In this document: positions 40,217 to 52,918 of the stretch, one piece after another | Layout: every line of letters begins with the position of its first letter | How positions within the stretch are numbered: position 1 is the first letter of the stretch | NCBI GenBank assembly: GCA_026545765.1 | Contig: CM048841.1 | Span: 88,952,636-89,016,635 of the forward strand | Length of the DNA: 64,000 bases | Source of the DNA: Plantago major | Taxonomy: Eukaryota; Streptophyta; Magnoliopsida; Lamiales; Plantaginaceae | Reading direction: 5' to 3' | Made by a program: the position numbers and the translations under genes | Notes under the pieces: model-generated | What the model saw: only the letters and a program-made list of their open reading frames with translations | Told to the model about the DNA's origin: nothing | Databases searched by the model: none

Positions 40217-42601
40217 GTTCAGACATTGGTTAGGTGAAGTTGAGAATCAAACTGGGAGAAAATTGAGATATCTCAGGACGGATAATGGTTTAGAGTATCT
40301 GTCAACTGAATTCAATGATTACTGCAAATCTAAGGGGATCATCAGGCATAGAACAATACCAGGTACACCAGCAGAATGGAGTTGCTGAGAGGTATAACAG
40401 GACAATACTTGAAAGAATAAGGTGTATGTTAATCAGCTCAGGGCTTAGTAAAAGATTTTGGGGAGAAGCAGCTAATACTGCATGCTATCTTATAAATAGA
40501 AGTCCTATATCTGCTCTGAAGTTTAAAACACCTGAAGAGATGTGGTCTGGTCATGCATCTAAATATGATCACTTAAAGATATTTGGTTGTCTTGGTCTGG
40601 TGCATGTTAAACAAGACAAGCTTGATGCTAGGGCTATGAGATGTGTATTTCTTGGGTATCCTACTGGTGTTAAAGGGTACAAACTATGGAGTATAGATCA
40701 AAAGAAATGTATATTGAGCAGAAATGTAATTTTCAATGAAGAAAACATGCCACTCAAACCTACAGATGGAGCTAACAAAGAGTTGCTTGTGTCTCCCATT
40801 GATGAGGCATCTGATGGAGTATTCTCTGATTAAGTTCATGATGATATCAAGGTTGAGGTGGAGCCTATTAATGACACACAAGATTCTGACACTCAAGTTT
40901 ATAATGAAAATGACATATCTACAGGTGATATTAATCATTCAAATCATCAGATCATTGAGAGAGTAAGAAGATCAACTAGACATGCACATGATATGTTTGG
41001 TTTTGGTAGAGTTGGTCAATTTTACATAATTTCTTATGCTCTGAGCATAGCTGAAGATATGTGTTACCCTGAACCAAATAGTTACACAAAACCTGTATAA
41101 GGAAAAGAGAAACACCACTGGTTAAATGCAATTAAAGAAGAGCTTGAGTCTTTACACAAGAACAATACATGGAGTATTGTCTCAACACCTAAAAATTCAA
41201 AGTTAGTGGTATGCAAATGGATATTCAAGAAGAAAAATGAGTCTGCAATTGGTGGATCTGTGAGATTTAAAGCTAGACTGGTAGCTAAAGGATTTACTCA
41301 AAGAGAAGGGATAGATTATAATGAAATATTCTCTCCAGTTGTTAAGCATACTTCAATCAGGATTTTGTTGTCTCTAGTTACTCAATTTGGTTTATATCTA
41401 CAACAGATGGATGTGAAGACAACATTTCTTATATATACATATATATATGAAGATACCTAATGGATTTAAAGGGAATAATGCAATCATTAAGGCATGTTTA
41501 CTCAAGAAATCTCTGTATGGTCTCAAGCAATCACTAAGGCAATGATATAAGAGATTTGATGAGTTTGTTACCTCTGTGGGGTTTATGAGGAGCTGTTATG
41601 ACAGTTGTATCTACCATAAAGGTGATCAGAACACAGGTTTTCTATATATGTTACTGTATGTTGATGATATATTGATTGCTGGCAAATGCAAGTCCATGAT
41701 TGATCAAGTAAAAATAGATCTCAATAAAGAATTTGAGATGAAGGATCGTGGATATGCTAAGAGAATATTAGGTATGGATATTTGCAGGAGCATTGATCAA
41801 AGAGTTACTACACTTACTCAGATGAGTTATTTGACTAAAGTGTTGCACAAATACAAGATGCATGAGTCTAAGCAAGCATCAGTTCCTATTAGTCAAAGTG
41901 TTAAAGTCTCAGCTACACAATGTCCAACTACTGAAGAGGAAATTCAGAGAATGGAAATAATACCATATGCTAGTGCAGTTGGAAGCATCATGTACACGTG
42001 TTGCAGGCCTGATTTGGCTTATGCTATGAGTGTTATCAGTAGGTTCATGAGCAATCCTGGATATACTCATTGGGAAGTAGTTAAAGGTGTATTGAGATTC
42101 TTAAAGGGAACTACAGATCATGGTTTATATTTCAAAGTTGCAGAGAATACTGATCAACCATTAGTAGGTTATGTGGATGCAGATTTTGCAGCTAATCCAT
42201 ATACAATAAAATTTAATACAGGTTATGTATTTACTCTTTATGGGACAATAATCAGTTGGAAAAGTTCTCAACAGTCTGTGGTGTCCTTATCTACTACTAT
42301 GGCAGAGTTTATTGCACTTACAGAAGTAATCAAGGAGGCTTTATGGCTTAAATGCTTATTAAAGGAGCTTGGTTATAATCAAGATTGTGCTACTATTTTA
42401 TGTGACAATCAGAGTGCTATTCAGCTAGCAAAACATCAAGTGTATCATGAGAGGACTAAGCACATTGATGTGAGGTTGTATTACATCAGAGATGTCATTG
42501 CTGAAGGAAGTATTAAAGTAGAGAAGATTCACACTTCTGTGAACATGTCAGATAGCTTGACAAAAGCTGTGCCAATTGCTAAGTTTCAGTTGTGTTCTTG
42601 A
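40217..42601 (+). pseudogene. Copia 1 remainder of integrase, reverse transcriptase and RNase H, frameshifted
   Basis: Integrase continues in another frame (RYLRTDNGLEYLS) and again in a third (NGVAERYNRTILERIRCM). Further stops fall near 40833, 41100 and 41460. The RT fingers (WIFKKKNE, ARLVAKGFTQREGIDYNEIF) are in 41206-41460. The palm YVDDILIAG lies at about 41657, and RNase H motifs (YVDADFA, LCDNQSAI, RTKHIDVR) lie in 41576-42601. At least five breaks make it non-functional. Confidence 0.92.
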
Positions 42602-42682
42602 TGAAAGTGCAGAAGGGTTTGCTCCAACCTTAAGGAGTGTCTTAGAGTTAATCAGAGAGGAATTCAATCTAAGGTGGATATT

Positions 42683-43198
42683 TGTGGAGGAGATTGAATT
42701 GAGAGATTAGAAGATAAAAAGAAGAAGAAATTATGTTCTGGTTCTGTTATGGTTTTGAAGAAGGAAGGATTAAAACGTAATCTGTGTGTGAAGAGTCGCA
42801 TTTCGACTAATGCAGGTGACGTGGCAGCTTCTGGTTGGTTCTCTTCACGTGTTGTGACGTAAGAAGACGGATTCACAAGAGTATAAGTAGAATAGCATTT
42901 CTACTGTAGGTTGTTACGTTTTTCTTCATTAACAGAATTAACCGTCATCATCTTCTTCGATTTGTTCTTCATTTTTCGTTCTGTTCTTCTCTGCAAGTTT
43001 CCTTGATTGGAGCTTGTTGTAATCGACATTGTTGATCAATAAAGAATCTCTGGTTGTTCCCGTGGATGTAGGCATTTGCCGAACCACGTAAACACTTGTG
43101 TCATTTACAGTTTTATGCGTTTTGTGTTTGATTGGAGTTTCGAAGTTATTGATCGGAATCGGAATATTATTTGTTATCGATTGTAATTGTACTCAACA
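42683..43198 (+). repeat. 3' LTR of copia element 1
   Basis: 516 bp, same ends as the 5' LTR. The ACGT-core cluster and TATAAGTA are conserved. A small insertion near 43068 and one near 42745 account for most of the length difference. Confidence 0.93.
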
Positions 43199-44036
43199 AA
43201 AGTAAAAATTGAGCATATGTTTGAACAATTAACTTGCTAATAATCACCTGAATTGCTAATTTCGAGTCCATTAAAGAGTGGTCAATTCTACAGTGTTGTG
43301 GCTTGTAGGATGCAGCTGGATCTTTGTGATAGATACAAATACAGTCTATATAGCTAGTTGGTCTCTAACAAGAATAATTAGAGAGCAATTATGAATAGTA
43401 CTGAATAATTACAATCCAGCTAGCAAAACCATGACTTCGCATGTAACGCATTCGATCTGAAGGAGTGGTATAAATCCTTCTAAGGTCGTGGAAGGATCGT
43501 GAAGATAGGAATGGTTCATTAATTATTTGGTACTACTACCAATATTATATCCATAAATGTCAACTAAAATGAGCAGGCAATAATAATGAAAAGGATAATT
43601 ACATAAATACCCTAAGTATATGCTAAATTACACATAGACCCGAGCCACGTTAAAATATCCTCTTTTAAACCCTGTCTTAAAAGTCAATATAGTGAACGTC
43701 AAATAAGGGTGAAGTGACCATTGCCAATATCATATGTCTAGAAAAAAAATTAAGAATAATAAAAAAATTAAAAAAAAGAAAACACTAATATTTTTTTTTA
43801 CCTATATAGTCGTTAATAACGTTGTCTTTTAATTGTGGGATCTAAAATTATATTATAATAAAGTTTAGATTTATCATGTAATTTAACATATGTCTCAATT
43901 ATTACAGTATATATATAAGTGGACAACTATTGGAATTGTCCAATTGAGTACTTAATTTAATTTAAATTAAACTCATTTGTAATATATTAGACTTTAATTA
44001 CAAAAAATAATATGTTTTAATCAATCAAATTACAAG

Positions 44037-44293
44037 CCCTAATTCAATCTCAACAAAATCAATGCATCATAAAAAAATAATCTTCTTTCTCCATTTAAAT
44101 TTTAAACACTAATTCAACCTCAACAAAATCAAATCATCATTAAAAAAATCAATCTATCTTCTCCAATTAAATTTTAAACCCTAATTCAACCTAACAAAAT
44201 CAATTCATCATTAAAAAATAACGATAACAATCTTTATGCTTCATCTTCTCCAATTAAATTAAAACATATCAACTCAAACATTAATTCAACTTT
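44037..44293. repeat. Tandem array of about 70-bp units, three to four copies
   Basis: CCCTAATTCAAYCTCAACAA followed by ATCAA..CATCATWAAAAAA and a TCTCCAWTTAAATTTTAAA tail recurs at about 44037, 44107, 44179 and, degenerate, 44279. Confidence 0.85.
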
Positions 44294-44680
44294 AGAAAAA
44301 AAAGGAAATTCATTATCAGAAATAACAATATTACTTGTCTTCGTATACATTTTTTATAACTATAACTATGTGCCACAATAACATAGTGTGATCTCACATT
44401 CCTAGTATTTATATAATTGTCGAAGAAAGAGAAATCGAATCGATGATATTTTTTGTTAGATATAGCAAGACTGAGTCAGTTTTTTGCTGGGAGTGGAACA
44501 CTAACATGCGCCAATTAAATTTCAATTTTCCTAAGAAAGAGAGGCCTCTCATTATTTAACGTGCTTTGTTGTTTTCATATTCTTGAATCTTAAACCGACC
44601 GGCACTGGTCGTGGCCGTGCTTTACATGCAATTTTGTCCATCATATTTCCATGGCATAAATGCTACTGGATACTGGTTTA

Positions 44681-45022
44681 CAGGGCGGATCCAGGATTTT
44701 AACCTTGGGTACGAAATTATATATATGAGGTTTTTCCGAGGGTTGGGAGGCGAAATCCAAAATTTTCAAAAATATTACCTATAAAACAAAAGGGAATTCA
44801 AATTTCTTTTTGCCCGAAGGGTGTTCAGCCTATTTGGTTTAGTCTTAGTCTAGATTGGAATCGGAGAGGACCCACGATTTAAAGTTCGAAGGGCTAAATT
44901 ATACGAGATTATTTTGGAGGCTTATGAGGGGATGGTAAACTCTTAAATTGTCGAATATATTACATATGATTTTTAAAAATTAAATTTAGAGGAGTACCTC
45001 ATGACTCCACCCCTCATAGTGG
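44681..45022. mobile_element. hAT-like non-autonomous element (CAGGGGCGGATCC type ends), tentative
   Basis: The left end CAGGGCGGATCCAGGATTTT and the reverse complement of the right end (GAGGGGTGGAGTCATGAGG) resemble the CAGGGGCGGA ends of common plant hAT derivatives. No 8-bp target duplication was found, so the call is tentative. Confidence 0.45.
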
Positions 45023-45175
45023 CAATTGGCAAAGCTAGTAAAACTAGTGAAACTCCACACAACATTAATGAGTTTAGCATTAGTAATAAGTATTCTTTTT
45101 TATTCGACTCGACTTGTTAATGCTTAAACTTTCCTAGATACATTTATACTTTATTCTTTACTCTACTTAGGCTAT

Positions 45176-45250
45176 GTTCTTTTCAACTGAAATTTACTGA
45201 ACTGAACGGAACTGAACTGAACTGAATAAGTTTTCAGTTGAAGAGAACAG
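45176..45250. repeat. Small fold-back with AACTGA core
   Basis: GTTCTTTTCAACTGAAA on the left and, inverted, GTTCTCTTCAACTGAAA on the right (16 of 17 matching) enclose ACTGAACTGAAC repeats. It could form a hairpin and may be a heavily deleted MITE. Confidence 0.65.
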
Positions 45251-46550
45251 AACCTTACTTATGTAGCGCTGTACATCTAATGTGAACCAAAATAGTAGTG
45301 GTAATTACTTGATATCACCTTGTTTGTTGTATGCTTTGTCATTTTTTGATTTGGTTTAGTTTCATTAGATCTTTTTTTTGTGATTCATACATAAAATTGA
45401 TTTTGGCTAGAATTCTTCCGCAAAATTTTCCCCAGTTGCCTATGACGTGCCGTATAATGTTGTGTTGGATCCACATCCATTTGAGTCCAACAGATTGGCT
45501 TAGTCCAAAGAAAAAATGAGACGCCATATCCAGTCCGAAGCAATTGGATTTGATATCAATGGACCAGCAGACTGTCATTTTGGGCTCAGCTAGCTACCTG
45601 CTGAGCTGCAGGTCCAATGAATGACAACTTAAGCCCGGATGCAAGCTCAAGGGCTCAAAGCCCAAATGATCACACTACAGGTCCAACGATTGACAACTTA
45701 GTCCTGTTAATAATGATCTGCATCACTTCTCCACGAACCTGAATAATAATGTAAATTAACCTGTCAGAGGCACCCATTATTAACCTATGAATATATTGAT
45801 GATTAAACATTAAAACTAATATTAACATTATACAATCTTTTGTGAGATACCAAATCTCAGGAATACAGAACCGATCAAATTTTTAAATACAAACATCATA
45901 TGTCCAGTTTCAAATTTATTGTCAATATATATACATTACTCTACATCATTTGTATTACTTAACATGTAATGTCCGTAGTTATTATATAATATTCGTAGTT
46001 AAACATGTGATATTGATAAATATTCCCTATTCTCTCACAAAAACTTTGTCTATTATATCAAGATTCAAGAGTGAGATTTGTTGGTACCCATGTAAGAAAA
46101 CATATCCCAATTCTCCTGAATAATATATGACAGCAAAGGGATCAACCTTCTTCTTCATCAAGTGCACATTCTTTCTAGCTGGAGAATCAGATCACTAAAT
46201 CTCACAGTAAGATTCTAGACTCACATACATGCTTAAAATGCTAATTAGAATATAATCGAATTCGTTAGATATTAAATGTCGACTAATCAACATGACCCTA
46301 AGAAATTCTAAACAAATAATCAACTGAATAATTGCTTGCTGAGCTTTTAGAGGATTTTAAGTTGGTTCTGCTCTAGGAAAAAGCCTGGAAGATACTAATA
46401 GTAATACCTGATTTTTTTTCCTACACTACAACATAATGTAATGATTACTGGTGTTGAGTGTGTTATAACAGAGCAACATATAATCGCTTGGTATAACATT
46501 TAAAATATTATGAGTCACTACCCCATATTGTGTTCTGAATGTGAAACCGT

Positions 46551-46589
46551 ACCTCAACATAATTTGTATGGTAGTTATTACAATTTACC
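46551..46589 (+). repeat. Left arm of a 39-bp inverted repeat flanking the pararetrovirus
   Basis: Begins ACCTCAACATAATTTGTATG and ends TTATTACAATTTACC. Its reverse complement is found at 53493-53531 with a single mismatch (38 of 39). Confidence 0.95.
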
Positions 46590-46602
46590 GATACATACAT
46601 AC

Positions 46603-46633
<31 letters not shown>

Positions 46634-46640
46634 TATACAT
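46590..46640. repeat. ATAC/ATGT tetranucleotide microsatellite at the left virus border
   Basis: ATAC units followed by about nine ATGT units form a self-complementary simple repeat between the inverted-repeat arm and the viral sequence. Confidence 0.95.
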
Positions 46641-46749
46641 AAAGTCCCCGGGGAGAGTATTAGTTAATTAAACAAACTTGATTTTGTAGTAAGTTTTGAT
46701 TCTGGTAGACACGCATATAATTCCTTGGATAGGTGTGTAATACGATGTC

Positions 46750-47291
46750 TGAATTAGCTTTTACGAAATCAAGCCAGTAAGATTAATGAATAGGTTTTTT
46801 GGGAACAATATGGCTTCTGCCTCATCATCTGTACCAGATACTAATGAAAATGTAGTATCCACTATTGAAAATACTTGGGAAGATAAATATTTGGGAAAAA
46901 TGTTAATCTTCCTGAAGCTTGGTTGCTTCCTTCTGGAACAATACCAAGATCCCAACTAATAGAAAATACTGAAATAGAAAATATAGTAGACCACCCAGAT
47001 GGAGGGGTTAGTATAAGATTTAACAGACAAAGTTCTATGTCATTTAGAGATTATAGCTCACAGAGAAATAGTGAATATTTATTTCGGAGTAATTCCCATA
47101 GAAATTCTTTTAGTATTTTTGAAAGAGATAGACATAATTTTCAAGGAGTTAAAACACATAAAAATTAATGTTGCCCAACCAGTTTATACTTCACAAGGCT
47201 TTAGTGATAGCACAAATGATTTAGAACAACAAGAAGAGGATAAACCAACTTCACCAAATCTGTCAAGCATATACGTTTTGACAAAAGAATT
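46750..47291 (+). pseudogene. Pararetrovirus 5' coding remnant, frameshifted
   Basis: Three short frames hand over to one another here (about 46760-46900, 46923-47168 and 47168-47280) before the long frame starts. They appear to be pieces of the polyprotein N-terminal part broken by small indels. The region is too short (about 540 bp) to hold a full movement protein. I could not assign a domain. Confidence 0.6.
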
Positions 47292-50200
47292 TTGTATAGA
47301 AAAGAGTTTGATAAAAAAGATTTTATGAGTGACGAAAACAAACAAGAAAGAAAATGGTTCATGGAAACATTCTCTGAAAAACAAAGGAATGTCATAAGAA
47401 ACAGTTGGTATGAATTTATGGTTACTACACAAAATCATATACCATTTTTTACTTATTTTTTTCAAAAGTATGATAAACTTTCAGTTTTAACCAAAACAAA
47501 ATCTTATTTTACAAAGAAAGCTGGCTCAAGTATCTCACATGAATTTCCACCTTTAGAGACTGTAAGAACAAAGGTTTTAGCAGATGTCATAGATTGTACG
47601 CCAGTTCTTACTGACAACAAAGAAGATGAGTCAGGAATGAAACAAAGGAATTACACTAATATAAGTTTACATTGTCTGAGAAAACAATTAGAAAGAATAG
47701 AAGATAGTATAGAAAAGAAATTAGGTAGCCAATCTCCAGTTGAGACAAATTTAGCATCCTCAAGTAAAGAACATACCTCACCAGATAAACAGATACACAG
47801 ATTTCCTTTTAAAATCAATGAGTATAAACCTAAGTTAACAGAAACAGAGATTCTTCAGAAAATAAATTCCAAGTTAGGAGATTTGAATTTAGAAAAATTA
47901 AATACTTTAAAAAAATCATTAGAAACTGTCCATTCAGGTGATGAGTCTGAAGATAGTAATCATATTTTTCCTGTAGAACACAAAAATTTCTATCCTATAC
48001 CCACTCCCCCAGACATCCAGTTAGAAGAAACACATACTCAAAGGACTTTTAATGGGTCAACAGTTTACGAGTGGAATATAGATGGGTTAGCAGAATATCA
48101 GATTATAAAAATTTGTCAAGAAATGGTAGTCATATCAAACATATATGGAAATAGAATGGATCAAGTTGATTGTGCAAAAACTTTAATTTTAGGATTTAAT
48201 GGACAATTAAAAGGATGGTGGGATAACTCCCTTACACCATTAGAACAAAATGTAATATTAGATAGTATTAAACAAGATGACAATGGAATACCAATTCTAG
48301 ATGATAATAATAGACAAATTACTTCCCTCATTTACACAATTTTACTCCATTTTGTTGGTGACCCTAATTGGTATAGTGAAAGAAATACTGAAATTTTACA
48401 AAATCTAAAATGTAGAAAGCTTCAGGATTTCAAATGGTACAAAGATGTTTTCCTTACAAAAATTTATGAAAGGGATGATCCGAATAATTATTATTGGAAA
48501 GAAAAATTTATTTCAGGATTACCAAAGTTATTTGCGGAAAATGTAAGAGAAAAGATTAAAAACATCAATGGAAATATAGAAACAATGCCATATGGAGAAA
48601 TTATAAACCAAATAAATCTGACCGGATTACAAATTTGTAATGATTTAAAATTAAAATCCCAGCTAAAGAAACAAAATATGGTAAGTAGAAAGGAATTGGG
48701 AAGTTGGTGCGAACAGTTTGGTTTTGATAAAATCAAACCCCCAATTCATAGCCATGACAGAAAACCTTACAAAAGAAAATATCCCAACAAAAGGGTCAAT
48801 AAGCAAGATTACAAACCAAATAATAAAAATAGTTTTTATAAGAAAAAAGAAAGATTTTATAAAAAAGAAAGAGTCCCTCTAGACAAAATAATATGTCACA
48901 AGTGTAAGACACCTGGACATTATGCCAACACTTGCAAGGTAAGGCAAAAGATACAAGAATTAATTTCAGACGAGCAATTAAAAAATCAGCTTTTCAATAT
49001 AATTTCTGAAATAAGTTCTGATGAAGAAGGAATAGGAACAGATAAAGAAGATCATCAATTTAATCAGATTCAATCAGATAATGATGAAACTTCTGATGAT
49101 TCAGAAGAAGAAGAAGATTCGTGTTACTGTCTCCCTGACCAAATGGGAAAAAGTGTTTGCAATTGTAGTAAGAAACTTTTAGTAATCACAAAACAAAGTC
49201 AATATGAATTAATATTTGAAATGATTGATCAGGTCAAAGACCCTCAACAAAAAGATAATTATCTAAATAAATTAAAAGATATGATTTTAGAAAAAGGACA
49301 AGAAACTTCTACTTCAAATAAACAAAAAACAGATTTCAAAGACGTAATAAAAACATTCAATTCTCACAAAACAAACAACATCTCTGTTAATGATATTCAA
49401 CGAGAGATTAAGGAAGTAAAAATAGAAATACGACAATTAAGGCAGGAAAATGAAGAAATGAAACAAGATATTTTAATTTTAAAACTAAAAGATGAATTAA
49501 AAGAAGAAAGCATTACCAACAAAGTTGATAATGTAGAAAATAAAGAAGATAATGGGGAATCATTCATAAATGCTCTATCACAAATTACCTACCAAAGATG
49601 GTATGTCAAAATTAAAATTGTTATAGGGACATTTACCCTAAAAACAATAGCCTTAATGGACAGTGGTGCAAACATGAATTGCATACAAGAAGGACTGATA
49701 CCGACAAAATATTTTGAAAAAATAAAAGAAAGGTTATCAACTGCAGATGCAACAAACCTAAAAATAAATTACAAACTTTCAAGTGCACACATTTGCAATG
49801 ATGGAATTTGTTTCCGAGCAAGTTTTGTTTTAATAAAAAACTTGAACACCAAAGTCATTTTAGGAAACCCATTCTTACAAATGTTATTTCCTTTACACGT
49901 AGATAACCAAGGTGTAGGAACTACGGTCCTAGGAAAGAAAATACTTTTTCAATTCCAATATCCAGTAACAACCAGAGATGTAAATCTTTTACAAGAAACT
50001 GGATTTTTTCAAAAAATAAAAAATAAGGAAAAACAAATTATGTATCTGAAAGAAGAACTCAGTCATAAAAGAATTGAAGAAAAAATTAAAAGCCCAGTTC
50101 TTCAGCAACAAATTTTACTTTATCAAAAGAAAATAGAAAAAGAGGTTTGTTCAGAATTTTCCACAGCTTTTTGGGATAGAAAAAAGCATATTGTAACTTT

Positions 50201-51533
50201 ACCTTATGAGAATGATTTTGAAGAAAATAAAATTCCTACTAGAGCAAGGCCTATACAAATGAACCAGGAATTATTAGAATACTGTAAGAAAGAAATTTCA
50301 GAATTACTAAAAATGAAGATTATAAGGCCCAGCAAGTCTCCTTGGTCATGTTTTGCATTTTATGTACAAAAGAATGCTGAACTTGAAAGAGGAACTCCTA
50401 GACTAGTTATAAACTACAAACCATTGAATAAAGTTCTCAAATGGATTAGATATCCAATTCCGAATAAAAGTGATTTACTCAAGAGACTTTATAATGCTAA
50501 GATATTTTCAAAATTTGACATGAAGTCAGGATTTTGACAAATACAAATTTAAGAAAAAGATAAGTACAAAACAACATTTACAGTTCCGTTTGGACAATTC
50601 GAATGGAATGTTATGCCTTTTGGATTAAAAAATGCTTCATCAGAATTTCAAAAGGTTATGAATGATATATTCACCCCTTACACTACTTTTACAATTGTTT
50701 ACATAGATGATGTTTTAATATTCAGCCAGGACATAGAGCAACATTGGAAACATCTAAATATTTTCTTAAAAGTTATAAAAGAAAATGGTTTAGTTGTCTC
50801 TGCAAGGAAGATAAAATTATTTCAAATAAACATAAGGTTTCTAGGACATCAAATTCATGAAAATACTATCATACCCATCCAACGGTCCTTAGAATTTGGA
50901 GATAAGTTCCCAGACGAAATTAGAGATAAAACCCAATTACAAAGGTTCCTTGGAGCTTTAAATTATGTAGGGAATTTTTATCCTAATCTAAGACAAGTTT
51001 GTAAACCCTTATTTGAAAGACTGAAAAAGAACCCGCCAATTTGGTCAAACAAACATACTGAGATAGTTAGAGAAATAAAAACAAAAGTCAAAACTCTTCC
51101 CTGTTTAACCATTTGTCACCCTAATACTCTTAAGATTGTACAAACAGATGCATCAGAATTAGGGTATGGAGGTATTCTTAAACAAATTATTGATAATAAA
51201 GAAACAATAATTAGATATCATTCGGGTACTTGGAAGTCAGGAGCACAACAAAATTATTCAACTATTAAAAAAGAAATACTTTCAATAGTCTTATGCATTA
51301 ACAAATTTCAAGATGATTTGTTAAACCAAAAGTTTTTACTCAAAATTGATTGTAAAAGAAAAGAAGTTTTGACAAAAGATGTACAAAATTTGGCATCAAA
51401 ACAAATATTTGCTAGATGGCAAGCTATCTTATCTATTTTTGATTTTGATATAGAATTCATAAAAGGAACTGACAATTGTATTCCAGATTATTTGATAAGA
51501 GAATTTCTTCAGGGATGGAAGAAAGAAGGTTAG
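47292..51533 (+). pseudogene. Pararetrovirus polyprotein: coat protein, protease, RT, RNase H, with two in-frame stops
   Basis: One frame runs from 47292 to the TAG at 51531-51533, interrupted only by TGA at 50535-50537 and TAA at 50550-50552, both at the conserved RT segment just after FDMKSGF. Relative to 47292, the zinc knuckle CHKCKTPGHYANTC is at about residues 535-548. A Glu/Asp-rich stretch and a Lys-rich coiled-coil-like segment follow. The aspartic protease motif MDSGAN is at about 789-794. The RT palm motif YIDD is at about 50702 and an RNase H TDAS motif at about 51145. No frameshift is needed over 4.2 kb. The opening residue is not an ATG; upstream frames shift in. Confidence 0.9.
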
Positions 51534-52907
51534 TACCATTGGCAGCAGCAAGCACAAGTTCCGGAAAAAGACCTATGGTAAATTTAGCACAATATGCACA
51601 AAGTAAGCCTGAACAAACTTTGTCACCAAAACCATTACAAAATATCCCACAAACAAGGCAACAGACATCTCTGCAGATTGCCAACAAATTTCAACCTCTT
51701 ATCAAAGTAGCATTAACACCATATCCCATGCCTGAACAATTTCCACCTCTGCACTCAAAATTAGCCACATTACCTACCTACAAACAAACTTTGACACAAA
51801 CAAAGTCCCAACAAACTTTGACACAAACCAAGTCTCAAATTTCAAATAGAGATGACCAGCCAGATTGTCCCTATTTAAGCACATGACATTTTCACAAAGA
51901 ATGTGTCATTGAAGATGACTAGTTTCCAGAAAGTTTTCCAAACATTAGATAAGGACAATGCCTCACAATTTACAGAACAAGGTGCTATCATTTCACAATT
52001 TATCTTAGTCGACAAATTTTGCAGGATTTATGAAAATCATCAAAAGCCACAACAATATTATGAGGACATCTTAGTCCAGACAAATTCTCTCCATATTCAA
52101 AACAAAGTTCCAAAAAACCATCCAGATACCTCATCAGCCATTGGTTATCGAAAAATTTTCATCAACAAAGTTATTAATTTAGCTGATTGGGGAAACCCTT
52201 ATACTCTGAGAGAGATAAGACCCCATCTTATTTGTAATTATTTTGATTACATACAAGCTTGGACAAAATTCCTCTACAAACAAAATGCAGTCAACTCCAT
52301 GTCATATTTCTTTTTAATGGGAGAAACTCTACTACCCCCAGAAGAACTTCCTAACTGGTTTCTTGCATGGTGGCATGATTTTGGACCATTACCAGAAATG
52401 TTTCCCCACAAAGTTCAAAGATCATTTGAGTATTTTTCGGATAGGTACAAAAAACAAAGTTGTTTTCACAAATACCCCCTGATGATCAATTTCTACAAAG
52501 AATTCAATTTAACCTGGATTTTGAGAATCCTACAAAATGTTTGGTATGATGAAAATACCAATTTATATTGGTTAACAAAAGAAGCAGAAGTTAAATGGTG
52601 GAACAAAATGGACACCAGTCCATTGGAACTGGACAACATATCAGAATGGTTCAAACTTCATCCAAAGTTTAGCAAACAAATTGTCTCCCCAGAAAAGGTT
52701 CAACAAAATGAAGAATTCCTGATGATGAAAAATACCATTCAAATAAGATTAGCACAAGCAAGCTCATTGGATGAGATGAAAGCAATTCTACAAACTGCAA
52801 GTGAAGATGAAGGATCAAGTTCCTCGGTCAATTTCGAACAAGACAATGAAGATGATTGTAATGGGATTTTTACTCCCATACAAAGAGGTAAAAACAAGAG
52901 GAAATGA
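51515..52907 (+). pseudogene. Pararetrovirus second frame (ORF2), split by a frameshift
   Basis: ATG 51515 overlaps the end of the polyprotein frame by 19 nt and opens a 124-residue Gln/Pro/Thr-rich stretch to a stop at 51884-51886. A second frame with ATG 51915 runs to 52907, encoding about 330 residues with Trp-rich blocks (SYFFLMGETLLPPEELP, WFLAWWHDFGPLPEMF) and an acidic C-terminus. Together they probably were one gene of unknown function, as found after the polyprotein in florendoviruses. The overlap suggests translation by reinitiation or leaky scanning. This is inferred from layout. Confidence 0.7.
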
Positions 52908-52918
52908 CAAGATAAATT

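Larger units (their letters stand above)
38067..43198 (+). mobile_element. Ty1/copia LTR retrotransposon 1, 5.1 kb, complete outline but degenerate coding
   Basis: LTRs at 38067-38568 and 42683-43198 both begin TGTGGAG and end CTCAACA. AAAGT occurs immediately outside each end (38062-38066 and 43199-43203), a perfect 5-bp target duplication. The internal region starts ATTGGCGCTGTCTGTGGGAA, a possible primer-binding site of the TGGCGC class rather than the initiator-Met TGGTATCA class. It ends with an AAGGTGGATATT purine tract. The domain order gag, protease, integrase, RT, RNase H defines the copia superfamily. The LTRs differ by substitutions and several indels (502 versus 516 bp), so the insertion is not very recent. 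Confidence 0.96.
43199..46423. other. AT-rich intergenic region with small repeats, no gene
   Basis: No protein motif or RNA gene recognised. Contains the tandem array, hAT-like element and fold-back listed separately, plus a diverged 69-bp duplication (CAGGTCCAAYGAWTGACAACTTA at 45609 and 45678). Confidence 0.5.
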
